From contig NZ_QIBX01000016.1 in NCBI RefSeq assembly GCF_003725995.1, positions 1 to 64,000 of the forward strand: a stretch of DNA of 64,000 nt, given 5' to 3'. The position numbers and the translations under genes were made by a program. The notes beneath the pieces were generated by a model that was given only the letters and a program-made list of their open reading frames with translations, made no database searches and was not told where the DNA came from. The DNA is from Slackia equolifaciens (lineage in GTDB: Bacteria; Actinomycetota; Coriobacteriia; Coriobacteriales; Eggerthellaceae). Of the stretch, positions 1 to 9,261 are shown piece by piece. Every line of letters starts with the position of its first letter. The first letter of the stretch is position 1.

Positions 1-92
1 GGGTGGGGCGGGCCGTGCCAAGGCCGTGCAGCAATGCTGGGTCGGCCGCAAAGGGAGGGCGTCGTAGGCGCCACAATGGAGGGATTGTCGCT

Positions 93-1670
93 ATGGGCTA
101 CGAGCACTACGACAACATCATAGAGCCGTTTCTTGAGAATGTGCGCTTGCATCCGGATAGGCTGGCATGCGTATGCGACGATGTGACTCACACCTATCAG
201 GAAATGAACGTACTTACCGACCGCATTGCCCGGGCATTTGTCGACCGCGGCGTGACCGCGGGCGACAGGGTGGCCTACCTTATTCCCAATAGCATTGAGT
301 TGGTGGGCGTGTACTTGGCCATCCAACGCATCGGCGCCGTTGCCGTGCCGCTGAACTATCGCCTCATCTCGCGCGAAATCGCGTTCTTGACCAACGCGGT
401 AGATGCGAAGCTTCTGGTGTTCGACAAGAGATTTGTCGACAAGGTGGAGGCGGTTCTTAGCGACTTCGAGTCCGATCTTGCCCTCATGGGTGTAGGTACG
501 TCGACCTCATTCGCACCGCGACTGTGGGATTTGGCAAGCGAGGCGCCTATAGACCCCGAGGTGCCGTTGTTCAAGGACCCGTCGGCCCTGTCGCGCATCC
601 AGTTCACCGGAGGGAGCACAGGGCTTCCCAAGGGGGCCTGTCGCACGCATCGGCAGGACTTGACGGAAATCCATGCCTGCATCGCCTCGAACGGCATGCT
701 GGAGATGGATCATCCGATAGCGCTTATCCAGTGTCCGCTCGAGCATCACGGAGGGCACAGCTGGTTCATGTCGGCTCTTTCGTCTGGGGCGACGACGGTG
801 ATCTGCGGCAAGTTCGACCCGCAGAACATCCTCTCCCAGATTGAGCAGTACGGCGTAACGCACATGATTCTACTGCCGCCTACCACCTATCTGCGCCTCA
901 TGCGCGATGAGCACGTGAAGGACTACGACCTGTCCAGCGTGCGCATCGTGCAAAGCGCTGCGGGCGCAATGACGCCCGAGGTGATTTCCGAGGCGTTCGA
1001 GGTGTTCCCCAACACCGAGGTGAACTACGGCTGGGGCCAAAGCGAAAGCGGCACCGGCACCAGCATCCGCATCACCCGCGACATGGTCGACCGGCGTGTT
1101 CCTGAGCTCGCTTCGGTGGGTACTCCTATGGAAACGCTCGAGGTTCGCATCGTGGACGATGAGGGGCTCGATGTGGAGGAGGGCCAGCCGGGCGAGGCGA
1201 TCGTCAGGTCGCCTGCGGTCATGTCGGGTTATTACGGGCAGGAGGAGCTCACGCGCAATGCGTTCACTTCCGACGGCTGGCTGCGTACGGGCGACATCAT
1301 GCGCCGCGACGAAAACGGCTATTTATACCTGATGACCCGCAAGAAAGACATGATCAAGTCCGGCGGCGAAAACGTGTTCATCAACGAAGTTCAAACCGCC
1401 ATCCTGCGCAACCCCCTGGTTGCCGATTGCGTCGTGTTCGGCACATCGGATCCGGTTATGGGGGAGGCGGTGGCCGCTGTGGTGCAGCCCGTTCCGGGTG
1501 CTTCGCTTACGGCCGAGGACGTGCAGGAGACGTGCAAGCAATATATAGCGAGCTACAAAAAGCCGCGCTATGTCCAATTCATCGACGACCTTCATAGGGA
1601 CGACGCCGGAAAGGTGCGCCTGAAGGATGTCATAGACTACTTCGACCGCAAAAGAGCAGAAAGGAAGTAA
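93..1670 (+). CDS. Acyl-CoA ligase (AMP-forming), CaiC-like
   Basis: This is an ANL-superfamily acyl-CoA synthetase of about 525 residues that would adenylate a carboxylic acid and transfer it to CoA in the cytoplasm. The phosphate-binding motif TGGSTGLPKG, the YGWGQSESG core motif, GWLRTGDIMRRDENGYLYL with its hinge Asp and a C-terminal lysine in DDAGKVRLKD are all visible. I chose ATG 93 because GGAGGG lies nine bases upstream; the frame stays open further upstream without a good ribosome site. It is followed after four bases by a CaiA-like acyl-CoA dehydrogenase, so the two are probably one operon that activates and then reduces or oxidises an acyl-CoA. Closest by architecture to crotonobetaine/carnitine-CoA ligases; the substrate cannot be read from sequence. 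Confidence 0.88.
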   Translation: MGYEHYDNIIEPFLENVRLHPDRLACVCDDVTHTYQEMNVLTDRIARAFVDRGVTAGDRVAYLIPNSIELVGVYLAIQRIGAVAVPLNYRLISREIAFLTNAVDAKLLVFDKRFVDKVEAVLSDFESDLALMGVGTSTSFAPRLWDLASEAPIDPEVPLFKDPSALSRIQFTGGSTGLPKGACRTHRQDLTEIHACIASNGMLEMDHPIALIQCPLEHHGGHSWFMSALSSGATTVICGKFDPQNILSQIEQYGVTHMILLPPTTYLRLMRDEHVKDYDLSSVRIVQSAAGAMTPEVISEAFEVFPNTEVNYGWGQSESGTGTSIRITRDMVDRRVPELASVGTPMETLEVRIVDDEGLDVEEGQPGEAIVRSPAVMSGYYGQEELTRNAFTSDGWLRTGDIMRRDENGYLYLMTRKKDMIKSGGENVFINEVQTAILRNPLVADCVVFGTSDPVMGEAVAAVVQPVPGASLTAEDVQETCKQYIASYKKPRYVQFIDDLHRDDAGKVRLKDVIDYFDRKRAERK

Positions 1671-1674
1671 GCCA

Positions 1675-2850
1675 ATGGATTTCAAGCTGACCGAGGAGCA
1701 GGAGTTGCTGCTTGAGAGCGTCGACGAGGTGTGCGAGCGCTTCGGCACCGAGCAGTATTTCAAGGAGTGCGATGAGAAGCACGTGTGGCCCAAGGAGTTC
1801 ACCGACGCGCTTCTGGAGAACGGCTTTCAGTCGCTGGGCCTCGACGAGCAGTACGGCGGAACTCCCGTTGACACCCAGACGCTGATGCTGGTTGCCGAGC
1901 GCATGTGCAAAAACGGCGTGCCTATCTATATCTACGGCAATCTGTGCGCTCTGAAGGATATGACCGAGTACGGTTCCGACGAGCAGAAAGAGCAGTGCTT
2001 TGCCGAGGTGGCGAAGGGAAATCCGGGCTTCGTGCTGGGCTTCACCGAGCCCGGCGCCGGCTCTGATTCCAGCGCCCTTGCGTCCACCTACACCCGTCGC
2101 GACGGCAAGGTGTACCTCAACGGCAGCAAGTCCTTCATGACCAACGCCGTGAACTCCAAGTACATGCTGTGCGTGGCACGCAATTCCGAGGACGATGCGT
2201 CGCTTCGCGAGAACCGTTCCAAGTTCTCCATGTGGTGGGTGCCTCTGCGCGATGACGAGGGCAACCTGACCCCCGGCATCTCCATTGAGCCTCTGGAGAA
2301 GATCGGCTGGAACATGGGCAACACCTGCGAGTTGCACATGGAGGAGGTCGAGCTCGAGGAGAAGGACCTGGTTGGCACCGAGGGCAACGGCTTCATGCAG
2401 GCGATGGTGAACTTCGAGGTGGAGCGCCTGATTGCGTGCGCTCAGAGCCTGGGCGCCGCCGAGTGCGCATTCGAGGACGCCACCCATTACGCCACCCAGC
2501 GTATTCAGTTCGGCAAGCCTATCGGAAAGAACCAGCTCATCCAGGAGCATATCACCGAGATGTACATGAAAATCGAGAACATGCGCAACTGGGTGTACAA
2601 GACGGCCTGGAAGATCGACAACGGCGAGCCCGTGCAGATCGATTCCGCTGTTGCCAAGCTGTACTGCGGTCGTGCTGCGTTCGAGGTCATCGACACTGCG
2701 CTGCAGGTCATGGGCGGCATCGGATACACCAAGGATTGCCGTATCTCGCGTCTGTGGCGCGACCAGCGCGTGTACCGCATCGGTGCCGGCACCGACGAGA
2801 TCATGATCCACATCGCGGGCCGCGCTATCCAGAAACTCTACCAGGATTAG
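1675..2850 (+). CDS. Acyl-CoA dehydrogenase, CaiA-like
   Basis: This is a 391-residue FAD-dependent acyl-CoA dehydrogenase, the usual length of the family. The N-terminus (MDFKLTEEQELLLES), the FAD/substrate signature GFTEPGAGSDSSALAST near residue 125, YLNGSKSFMTNA, and the C-terminal QVMGGIGYTKDCRISRLWRD segment are all conserved. Its spacing and wording resemble crotonobetainyl-CoA reductase CaiA more than beta-oxidation enzymes, so in an anaerobe it may work as a reductase using an electron-transferring flavoprotein not in this window. AAAGGAAG sits just before the start, and it is tightly coupled to the upstream ligase. Family assignment is firm; direction of the reaction is inference. 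Confidence 0.9.
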   Translation: MDFKLTEEQELLLESVDEVCERFGTEQYFKECDEKHVWPKEFTDALLENGFQSLGLDEQYGGTPVDTQTLMLVAERMCKNGVPIYIYGNLCALKDMTEYGSDEQKEQCFAEVAKGNPGFVLGFTEPGAGSDSSALASTYTRRDGKVYLNGSKSFMTNAVNSKYMLCVARNSEDDASLRENRSKFSMWWVPLRDDEGNLTPGISIEPLEKIGWNMGNTCELHMEEVELEEKDLVGTEGNGFMQAMVNFEVERLIACAQSLGAAECAFEDATHYATQRIQFGKPIGKNQLIQEHITEMYMKIENMRNWVYKTAWKIDNGEPVQIDSAVAKLYCGRAAFEVIDTALQVMGGIGYTKDCRISRLWRDQRVYRIGAGTDEIMIHIAGRAIQKLYQD

Positions 2851-3047
2851 TCGGTTCCGCCGGCTTCGCAGCCGCCGGAAGTACTCGATGAGACGCTGCG
2901 ACGCCGCACGGGCGTCGGGCGCCCCATCTCGGCGCTTTCTCGCTTGGCCTTATGTATGAAATACGCTCGGCCGCGAGACGCGCCAATCTGAGGCATCGGA
3001 CGCCCACTCGCTGTTGCGTCCTGTGTCCCGGGGATTTGTTTATAGCG

Positions 3048-3070
3048 GAAGGCGGCGCGTTGCCGCCTTC
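3048..3070 (+). promoter_or_regulatory. Perfect hairpin in leader of the 3103 gene
   Basis: Bases 3048-3056 and 3062-3070 form a perfect 9-bp GC-rich stem (GAAGGCGGC/GCCGCCTTC) with a five-base loop, ending about 30 bases before the next start codon. No U-run follows, so it is not a clear intrinsic terminator. It could be a processing or attenuation hairpin between the acyl-CoA genes and the following gene. The rest of the 2851-3096 gap shows nothing I can name. Confidence 0.4.
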
Positions 3071-3102
3071 TGTGAGCGAAAGCAATCGAAAGGGGTATGA
3101 CA

Positions 3103-3900
3103 ATGGCTGAACTGTTTGACCCGATGGGCGATCTGATTGCGGAGCAGGCCCAGGTTGACGTGCTGGTCCAGGACTTCACCGAGGAGGACTGGAACAAGAC
3201 CGCTTCCTACTGCACCACCTGGAAGCTCAAGGACGTCATCGCCCATATCGCGATGTTCGACTACTGTGCCGCCGAGCTGCTGAACGGCCGCGGCGAGAGC
3301 GTGAACGCCGTGGCGGACGCGTTCTCCGACCAGGACGAGCACTATCATGTCATGAAGTGCCAGGACATGACCGGCGCCGAGATTCTGGCGTTCTGGCGCG
3401 AACAGCGCACCCTGATGAACTCTACGTTCATGGAGCAGGGTCCCAAGGCTCGCGTGCCCTGGGCTGCCGGTATTCCGCCGATGTCCAACCGCTCGCTGGC
3501 GTCCGCCCGCCTGATGGAGCTGTGGGCCCATTCCGTCGATATCTATGACGCGCTGGGCATCGATCCCGTGGTGAAGGACCGCATCACCTCCACGCTGTTC
3601 CTGTCGTGGCAGGGCCGTCCGAACATGTACAACGTGAACGGGCTTACCTTCAATCCCGAGATTCCGATGTACCTGGAGCTCACTCTGCCTTCTGGCGAGA
3701 TCTGGGCTAAGGGCGACCCGGAGAGCCCCAACTACATCAAGGGCTCTGCGAAGGAGTGGGCGCTTGTCGCCATTCGCCGTCGCAACTGGATGGATACCGA
3801 TCTCGAGGTTGTGGGCGATGAGGCGCGCACCTATGCGAGCATCGTGCAGACATACGCCGGTCCCGCCGAGGCCGCTCCTGAGGCTAAGCGCCAGCGCTAG
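3103..3900 (+). CDS. Maleylpyruvate isomerase/DinB-fold protein (TIGR03084-like)
   Basis: This protein of about 265 residues matches the mycothiol-dependent maleylpyruvate isomerase family in layout. An N-terminal four-helix DinB-like part carries WKLKDVIAHIAMFDY and the metal-site-like segment ELWAHSVDIYDALG, and a C-terminal SCP-like part contains WAKGDPESPNYIKGSAKEW. The family binds a divalent metal through His/Glu/Asp side chains; the real substrate is unknown here, and Coriobacteriia are not known to make mycothiol. I favour ATG 3103 over ATG 3097 because AAAGGGG is better spaced from it. It follows the acyl-CoA genes on the same strand after 250 bases with a hairpin, and it ends at a strong terminator. 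Confidence 0.72.
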   Translation: MAELFDPMGDLIAEQAQVDVLVQDFTEEDWNKTASYCTTWKLKDVIAHIAMFDYCAAELLNGRGESVNAVADAFSDQDEHYHVMKCQDMTGAEILAFWREQRTLMNSTFMEQGPKARVPWAAGIPPMSNRSLASARLMELWAHSVDIYDALGIDPVVKDRITSTLFLSWQGRPNMYNVNGLTFNPEIPMYLELTLPSGEIWAKGDPESPNYIKGSAKEWALVAIRRRNWMDTDLEVVGDEARTYASIVQTYAGPAEAAPEAKRQR

Positions 3901-3943
3901 TTTTTTTGCCATCCTCCGATGGCGTTCAATGGATTCCTTGCAG

Positions 3944-3974
3944 AAAAAAGGGAGGGTTCGCCCTCCCTTTTTTT
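3944..3974 (+). terminator. Intrinsic terminator after the 3103 gene
   Basis: AAAAAAGGGAGGG, a TTCG tetraloop and CCCTCCC followed by seven T residues form a textbook Rho-independent terminator. The A-run on the left makes it potentially bidirectional. Confidence 0.93.
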
Positions 3975-4105
3975 GCGCAGCAAAACAAAATCAAGCATAA
4001 AGCATGCCAAAATTTCCTTAAAGCTTTTTCATTCATGGAAGTCGCATAGAAATCATGGTCGAAAACGGATAGAATAAGCGATGCTTGTTGCGTGAGAGGA
4101 GGAGT

Positions 4106-5569
4106 ATGGCCAAAGCAAGCCTCGAAATGCAGGCATCCTCCCGTGCAACTGTTAAGGCGAAAACCAAAACAACGCTTGCTCCCATGGCGTTGCAGGGGCT
4201 CGAAATCCTCTCTCTGCCGGTGAGCTCTCTTCCCGATTACATATCCAAAGCGGCGGAGGCAAACCCGCTGCTTGAGGTGAACTACGACGACAATCTACTC
4301 GCTTTTGCCGAAATGCCCAGTGAAGACTCCTATGAGGACATGCTCGAGCAGACGGAACGGGCGGACAATCAGGAGCTTTCCGAGCTCCGCCGTAAGCATG
4401 CGGAGGGCAGGTTGCCCGGCCTTGTGGGAGACTGGGACTTCTCGCGCATCCAGGACGATTGCATAGAAACCGAAACGCTACGCGAGTACCTGCATCTTCA
4501 AGCGTCGTGCTTGGGTCTGCCGCACGATGCCGCAGCGCTCGTGGAGGCCATAATCGAGGGCATTTCGGACGACGGATACTATACCGGCGATGTGGGCGTG
4601 GTCGCGTTCGAACACGGTGTCGAACTCGCCGATGTCGATCGAGCGCTTGAGATCGTGCAGGGCATACAGCCTGCGGGCGTGGGGGCTCGGTCGCTTTCGG
4701 AGTGTTTGGAGCTCCAGATCGACGCGCGCGACCCTAACAGGGATGCGCTGACCGCGCTGGTGCGCGATCATTTGCAGGATCTGGCAGAAAACCGTTTGGG
4801 CCATCTTGCCAAGACGCTGGGCGTCGGCATGGGGGACATGCTGGAATTCAAACGCATTGTGCTCGAGATGAATCCGCGTCCTGGAGCGGCGTTCTACCAG
4901 AAGGCGGATGCGCGCTATATCGTTCCCGATCTGATTGTGCAAAGGCATGGCGCGCGGCTGACGGTGGAGGTCGCGGGCGCCCTCGAGCGATGCCTGACGC
5001 TCAACGCCGATTACGTTTCGCTCATGGAATCCAAGGGATTGGACGTTGCTACGCGCACCTATCTTGCGGAAAAGCGCGAAGAGGCCGATCGTCTGCTTCG
5101 CAACCTTGACCACAGAAGCAGGACCCTTGAGCGATTCGGAGCGTTTCTTGTGGAGCGGCAGTTTAAGTTTTTCCTGATGGGCGGCGGTGCGCTTGCTCCT
5201 ATGAACATGCAGCAGGCGGCAGATGCGCTAGGGGTGCATGTATCCACCATCAGCCGTACCGTGCAGGGCAAATACGTGCAGACGCCGTGGGGAACGTTTC
5301 CTCTCAAGATGTTTTTCACGCGTGCGCTGCCCCGCTCCGATGCCGGCGAAGGAGCAGGGGTCTCGTCATTCGAAATCAAGCAGATGATCAAGCGCATTGT
5401 GGAGGAAGAAGACAAGCAGCGACCCTTGAGCGATGCGAAAATCACTGAGGCGCTAAACGAGCGCGGTGTGGAAATCAAGCGGCGCACCGTTGCCAAATAC
5501 CGAGAGTCGCTTGGCATAGAATCGCAGGCGCGCAGGCGCTGGACGGTGCAAACGGGGGCGGACGACTGA
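4106..5569 (+). CDS. rpoN: RNA polymerase sigma-54 factor
   Basis: This is an RpoN-family sigma factor of about 487 residues that directs RNA polymerase to -24/-12 promoters and needs an AAA+ activator. The N-terminal activator-interacting region (MALQGLEILSLPVSSLPDYI, ending in NPLLEV) is present, the helix-turn-helix is MQQAADALGVHVSTISRTVQ, and the RpoN box appears as KRRTVAKYRESLGI near the end. The start is ATG 4106 with GGAGG only three bases before it; ATG 4127 is a possible alternative. The next gene, 36 bases on, encodes a sigma-54 activator. Sigma-54 is uncommon in Actinobacteria, which makes its presence useful for taxonomy. Confidence 0.95.
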   Translation: MAKASLEMQASSRATVKAKTKTTLAPMALQGLEILSLPVSSLPDYISKAAEANPLLEVNYDDNLLAFAEMPSEDSYEDMLEQTERADNQELSELRRKHAEGRLPGLVGDWDFSRIQDDCIETETLREYLHLQASCLGLPHDAAALVEAIIEGISDDGYYTGDVGVVAFEHGVELADVDRALEIVQGIQPAGVGARSLSECLELQIDARDPNRDALTALVRDHLQDLAENRLGHLAKTLGVGMGDMLEFKRIVLEMNPRPGAAFYQKADARYIVPDLIVQRHGARLTVEVAGALERCLTLNADYVSLMESKGLDVATRTYLAEKREEADRLLRNLDHRSRTLERFGAFLVERQFKFFLMGGGALAPMNMQQAADALGVHVSTISRTVQGKYVQTPWGTFPLKMFFTRALPRSDAGEGAGVSSFEIKQMIKRIVEEEDKQRPLSDAKITEALNERGVEIKRRTVAKYRESLGIESQARRRWTVQTGADD

Positions 5570-5605
5570 GGGCAAGGCGTAATCGGGAGCATGCAGGAGG
5601 CTTAG

Positions 5606-7675
5606 ATGTACGACCGCAAGCGTATGGCAGAGGCATGGAGGACGTTCGTTACCACGGGCGTCGTAGACGAAGATGTGGTGCGGCCTGAGGTCGCGCGCTC
5701 GTGGAGGCGCTGTCGCGCTGCAGGCGTGAATCCGTGGTCGTCGTACTTTCCCGATGTCGACGAAGCGCTATTGAAGGAGAAGCGTGATAAATACTCGCAT
5801 TCCCTTGCGGCTAATGCGCCTATCATGCGCATCGTTATGGCGCTCTTGGAGTGCAACGTGTCACTTATGGATCAGGAGAACTTCGTCTTCGAGTTCGTAT
5901 CGCCCTTGAGCTATTATCCGCGCACCTTTGGAACCTACGTGCTCGAGGAAGAAGTGGGCACCGGCAATGCTACGGTGGTGTCCTATGAGAAAAAGCCGGT
6001 ACGTGTAGAGGGGTTCGAGCAGTACCGAGCCATCGCGCAAACCTACTCGGGTGTAAGCGCCCCGTTCATCGACGCCGATGGCAAGTATTTCGGCGCTCTC
6101 AATTTCAACGACCCGTTCAACCCTCTGCCTCCCTACGCGCTCGACATGTGCGCGATGGGGGTCGACCTTGCCAACACGCTTTTTCTCGCTAAACGCTCCA
6201 TGAACGCGTTGCTTTCTACGGCTGAGTTTTTCGCGCCGCTGGTCAACCTGATGGACGAGCCGGTTTTGCTGCTCGACATGCAGGGGCATGTGCTTCTTGC
6301 CAATGCCGCTATGCACCCCTACGTGATGGGCTACGAGAGGTTTTCCTATGGCAGCCAGCTGGTAAGCGCGTATCTTTCCAAAAAGACGGGCGCCGATTTC
6401 CTGATGAAAGAGGCCATCAAAGACGGCCAACCGCCCGCGGTGGTGTTCAAGGCGCCGCGCAAAAAGGAAGAGCACACGCTGTATTTGATCAGACGTCGGG
6501 CGATTGATCTGGGCAACGGCCTTACCTATATGGTGTGCGTATTCAAGGAGTCGGCCAAGGTTGCCAAGGCCGCCGCATCGCGCATGGGCAAGCCCAAGGT
6601 CATGGGGCGCGCCACCACGCGCGAGACGGTGAACTACATAGGCGAATCGGAAGCCTGGATAAAGGTGGACAAGCTGGTTCGCAAGATTGCGCCCATCAAG
6701 GCCAATGTCCTCATTTTGGGCGAGACGGGAACCGGCAAAGAGGTGGTGGCGCGCGCGATTCATGCCATGTCGGGCCGTAAAGGAAACTTCATTGCCATCA
6801 ATTGCGGCGCCATTCCGCGCGATTTGTTTGCGGCCGAGCTTTTCGGCTATGAGCGCGGCGCGTTTACGGGCGCTAGCGAATCCGGCGCCGCGGGCAAAAT
6901 AGAGGCGGCGGATGGCGGTACCCTGTTTTTGGATGAGATAGGTGAGATGCCGCTTGATTTGCAGGTGGGGCTGTTGCGCGTAATCCAGGACCAGTCTGTC
7001 ACCAGGCTCGGCTCCACTGAATCGCGCAAGTTCGATGTGCGCTTCCTGGCTGCTACCAATCAGGATGTGCGCACGCTTATCGACACGCAGAAGTTCCGCG
7101 CCGATTTGTATTACCGTCTTAGCATGGTGGAGATAGAGCTGCCGCCCTTGCGTCGACGCGGCGATGACGTGAGGCTTCTTGCCGATTATTTCAACAGGGA
7201 TCTCTCGGAGTCTCTGCAGCTGCCGTATACCCCGTTTTCGGAAGAGGTGATGGACGCCCTCAAGGGGTACACCTGGCGCGGCAATGTGCGCGAGCTTCGC
7301 AATATCGTCGAACGCACGCTGATCATGGCCGGTGAAGGCGCCAAGGTGACGTTATCCGACCTGCCCGCTCACGTGGCCAATGCTGTTTCGTCTGGGGCCA
7401 AGTTCATGGCGCCCGCAAAGGTCATGGCGAGTCTTGCGGAAGCCGACGCACAGGAGCGCGCTGATCAAGGGACACCTGCCGATTCTCCGTCGGACGGAGA
7501 TGCTGCGATGCGTGCCGAGCGGGATCGCATCATCGAGCTTGTGGAAAGGTACGGCGGCAATATCTCCCAGGCGGCCAAGGCCTTGGGCATTTCGCGCAAT
7601 ACGCTCTACAAGCGCATGGGGCAATTGCATTTGAAAGTCAAAGTGACGGTCGAGGTGGAGGAAAGCGAAGGATAA
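5606..7675 (+). CDS. Sigma-54-dependent activator, GAF/AAA+/Fis type
   Basis: This 689-residue protein is an enhancer-binding activator of the AcoR type. Residues 1-200 hold an N-terminal GAF-like sensory region ([18 protein letters not shown] at its start), a PAS-like region follows to about 330, and the AAA+ domain has Walker A GETGTGKE near residue 372, the sigma-54 contact loop GAFTGA near 418 and [14 protein letters not shown] Fis-type helix-turn-helix ([19 protein letters not shown]) lies at about 650-675. AGGAGG is five bases before the ATG. It is directly downstream of rpoN, so the sigma factor and an activator are made together. The ligand is unknown; the neighbouring acyl-CoA genes are candidate targets, but no matching -24/-12 promoter was found. 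Confidence 0.93.
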   Translation: MYDRKRMAEAWRTFVTTGVVDEDVVRPEVARSWRRCRAAGVNPWSSYFPDVDEALLKEKRDKYSHSLAANAPIMRIVMALLECNVSLMDQENFVFEFVSPLSYYPRTFGTYVLEEEVGTGNATVVSYEKKPVRVEGFEQYRAIAQTYSGVSAPFIDADGKYFGALNFNDPFNPLPPYALDMCAMGVDLANTLFLAKRSMNALLSTAEFFAPLVNLMDEPVLLLDMQGHVLLANAAMHPYVMGYERFSYGSQLVSAYLSKKTGADFLMKEAIKDGQPPAVVFKAPRKKEEHTLYLIRRRAIDLGNGLTYMVCVFKESAKVAKAAASRMGKPKVMGRATTRETVNYIGESEAWIKVDKLVRKIAPIKANVLILGETGTGKEVVARAIHAMSGRKGNFIAINCGAIPRDLFAAELFGYERGAFTGASESGAAGKIEAADGGTLFLDEIGEMPLDLQVGLLRVIQDQSVTRLGSTESRKFDVRFLAATNQDVRTLIDTQKFRADLYYRLSMVEIELPPLRRRGDDVRLLADYFNRDLSESLQLPYTPFSEEVMDALKGYTWRGNVRELRNIVERTLIMAGEGAKVTLSDLPAHVANAVSSGAKFMAPAKVMASLAEADAQERADQGTPADSPSDGDAAMRAERDRIIELVERYGGNISQAAKALGISRNTLYKRMGQLHLKVKVTVEVEESEG

Positions 7676-7791
7676 CGGCCACGGAGCGCTATGAGAGCCC
7701 CGTGGCGGCAAGAGAGGTCGTTGCAGTCGCAAGGAGCGCTGCAACCATAAAGGGCGTCGGCGCTTGCAACCCATCTTCAGTGCCGCAGCCG

Positions 7792-9261
7792 CTAAGCGCG
7801 AGGTGCGGCCGGGCTGTTTTCGCGCTGCTCGCAATCCACCCAAAATGTTGCAGCCGTTAATCCTCCGGCCAGCCCCGTGACTATTTCGTTTGGCCCCAAG
7901 CGGGAAAACACCCCTTTGAATTCGCCGTTGAAGACATAGAGGCCCGAAAGGTTCGCATAGAGGCGGGGCGCAGGAGGCGATTGCCGAGGGCCGCCTTGTT
8001 GTTGGCGTTGCGCCCAATACGCCGCCTCGGCGAGGGGCATGGTCAACGTGCGAAACGGCCGAGCGAATGCCTGCGCCAAAAACATGTTTCCCGCTGTTCC
8101 ATTCGCGCAGGCGCATATCAGATCATGCCAATGCTGCGGCGTCTCCTCTATGCCGAGATATACCTCCTTGGCGCCGTAGCAATCGGTGGGCTTGATTACC
8201 CACCGGTCTTTGCGCGCAATCACCTCGTTCAGATCGATAAAGCGCTCATCTAGAAAGGTGGTATAGGGAACATGTCGCCGCACAAACTCATTCTCTTCTT
8301 TGGTGAGGATTGCTTGCGTTTGGGGCATGCGTAGCACGCGGAAGATTTGTTTATCGTGCGCGATGTGGCTCGAGAATCCACCGATCATCATTGCAAGGTT
8401 ATCGCATACGGCGTTTATGAATACGCGTGATTCATTCCAATGAGACAGGATGTCGCTGGTCACGCATCGGCGCCATATGACGTCTATGGGCTTGCCTTCG
8501 CGCGTGCAGAGCCTTCCCTCTCGCACAATAAGATCGCGGACGTCACAGATGGAGCACGCCATGCCGTGCTGTTCGAATGCGGCTTGATACTCCTGGAATT
8601 CGCTCAGGGTGGCGCATTCCAGATAGTCGCAAATGGCCACATGAGGGGTGGGGGATGCATGGGCGCCGCTGCTATAGATGCCGAGGAAGGTGTCCACCCA
8701 GCTGTCGAATAGTTCGTTGCCTTCTATCGCGTGCGTGCGATTAAAAAGGGAGTATGCGCCGGTGAGGCGCGTCGCCCGCGCCACTTCGCGATCCTCATTC
8801 ATGCCCGACGATCCGTCGGCGTTAATCTCGCAAAATACAAAATCCCCCGTGTCTTCATTCAGGAAGATGTCATAGCGAGCGAACGGCAGGAGTGCATTAT
8901 GGCCGCACGGCGCCAAAATAAGTTTTTCAAGTCTTGGGTCGAAGTTGAATAACGTGCGATATGCGGGGTCGGTTGCGTAATGGCGAATAACCTTGCACAG
9001 AATGGAGTGCATTGCCTGCGCGGCATGCCTCATTGTTTCGCGCGTCTTGCTGTCGAACAGCCGGGGGATAGCCGTGCAGGGGGTCACTTCGTCATGCACG
9101 ATCGCAGAAGAATGCTCCATGAAGTCAGCGGCTTGGAGTGCTCCCCGCTTATCCCCGTTTAGCCTGGAAACACAATCGAGCCATTCGTCGGTAAGCTGTT
9201 TGCTCGATGAGCGATATGCGTGCTTTGCATTGTCGTGGGCGCTATAAGCCACCTGCCTCAC
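7792..9261 (-). CDS. ATP-grasp ligase, glutathionylspermidine synthase-like
   Basis: This protein of about 489 residues looks like an ATP-grasp carboxylate-amine ligase of the glutathionylspermidine-synthase/circularly permuted type. Visible signatures are FARYDIFLNEDTGDFVFCEI followed by NADGSSGMNEDRE, and DRWVIKPTDCYGAKEVYLG in the nucleotide-binding part. I placed the start at GTG 9261 because it overlaps the TGA of the upstream gene by four bases (GTGA), which implies translational coupling; the frame is open further upstream to 9357. Its partner is a GNAT-glutaminase fusion. Together they could make and break a gamma-glutamyl or amide bond, but the substrate is unknown. The convergent 7676-7791 gap holds only a weak GCCACGG/CCGTGGC stem. 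Confidence 0.65.
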   Translation of the reverse strand: MRQVAYSAHDNAKHAYRSSSKQLTDEWLDCVSRLNGDKRGALQAADFMEHSSAIVHDEVTPCTAIPRLFDSKTRETMRHAAQAMHSILCKVIRHYATDPAYRTLFNFDPRLEKLILAPCGHNALLPFARYDIFLNEDTGDFVFCEINADGSSGMNEDREVARATRLTGAYSLFNRTHAIEGNELFDSWVDTFLGIYSSGAHASPTPHVAICDYLECATLSEFQEYQAAFEQHGMACSICDVRDLIVREGRLCTREGKPIDVIWRRCVTSDILSHWNESRVFINAVCDNLAMMIGGFSSHIAHDKQIFRVLRMPQTQAILTKEENEFVRRHVPYTTFLDERFIDLNEVIARKDRWVIKPTDCYGAKEVYLGIEETPQHWHDLICACANGTAGNMFLAQAFARPFRTLTMPLAEAAYWAQRQQQGGPRQSPPAPRLYANLSGLYVFNGEFKGVFSRLGPNEIVTGLAGGLTAATFWVDCEQRENSPAAPRA

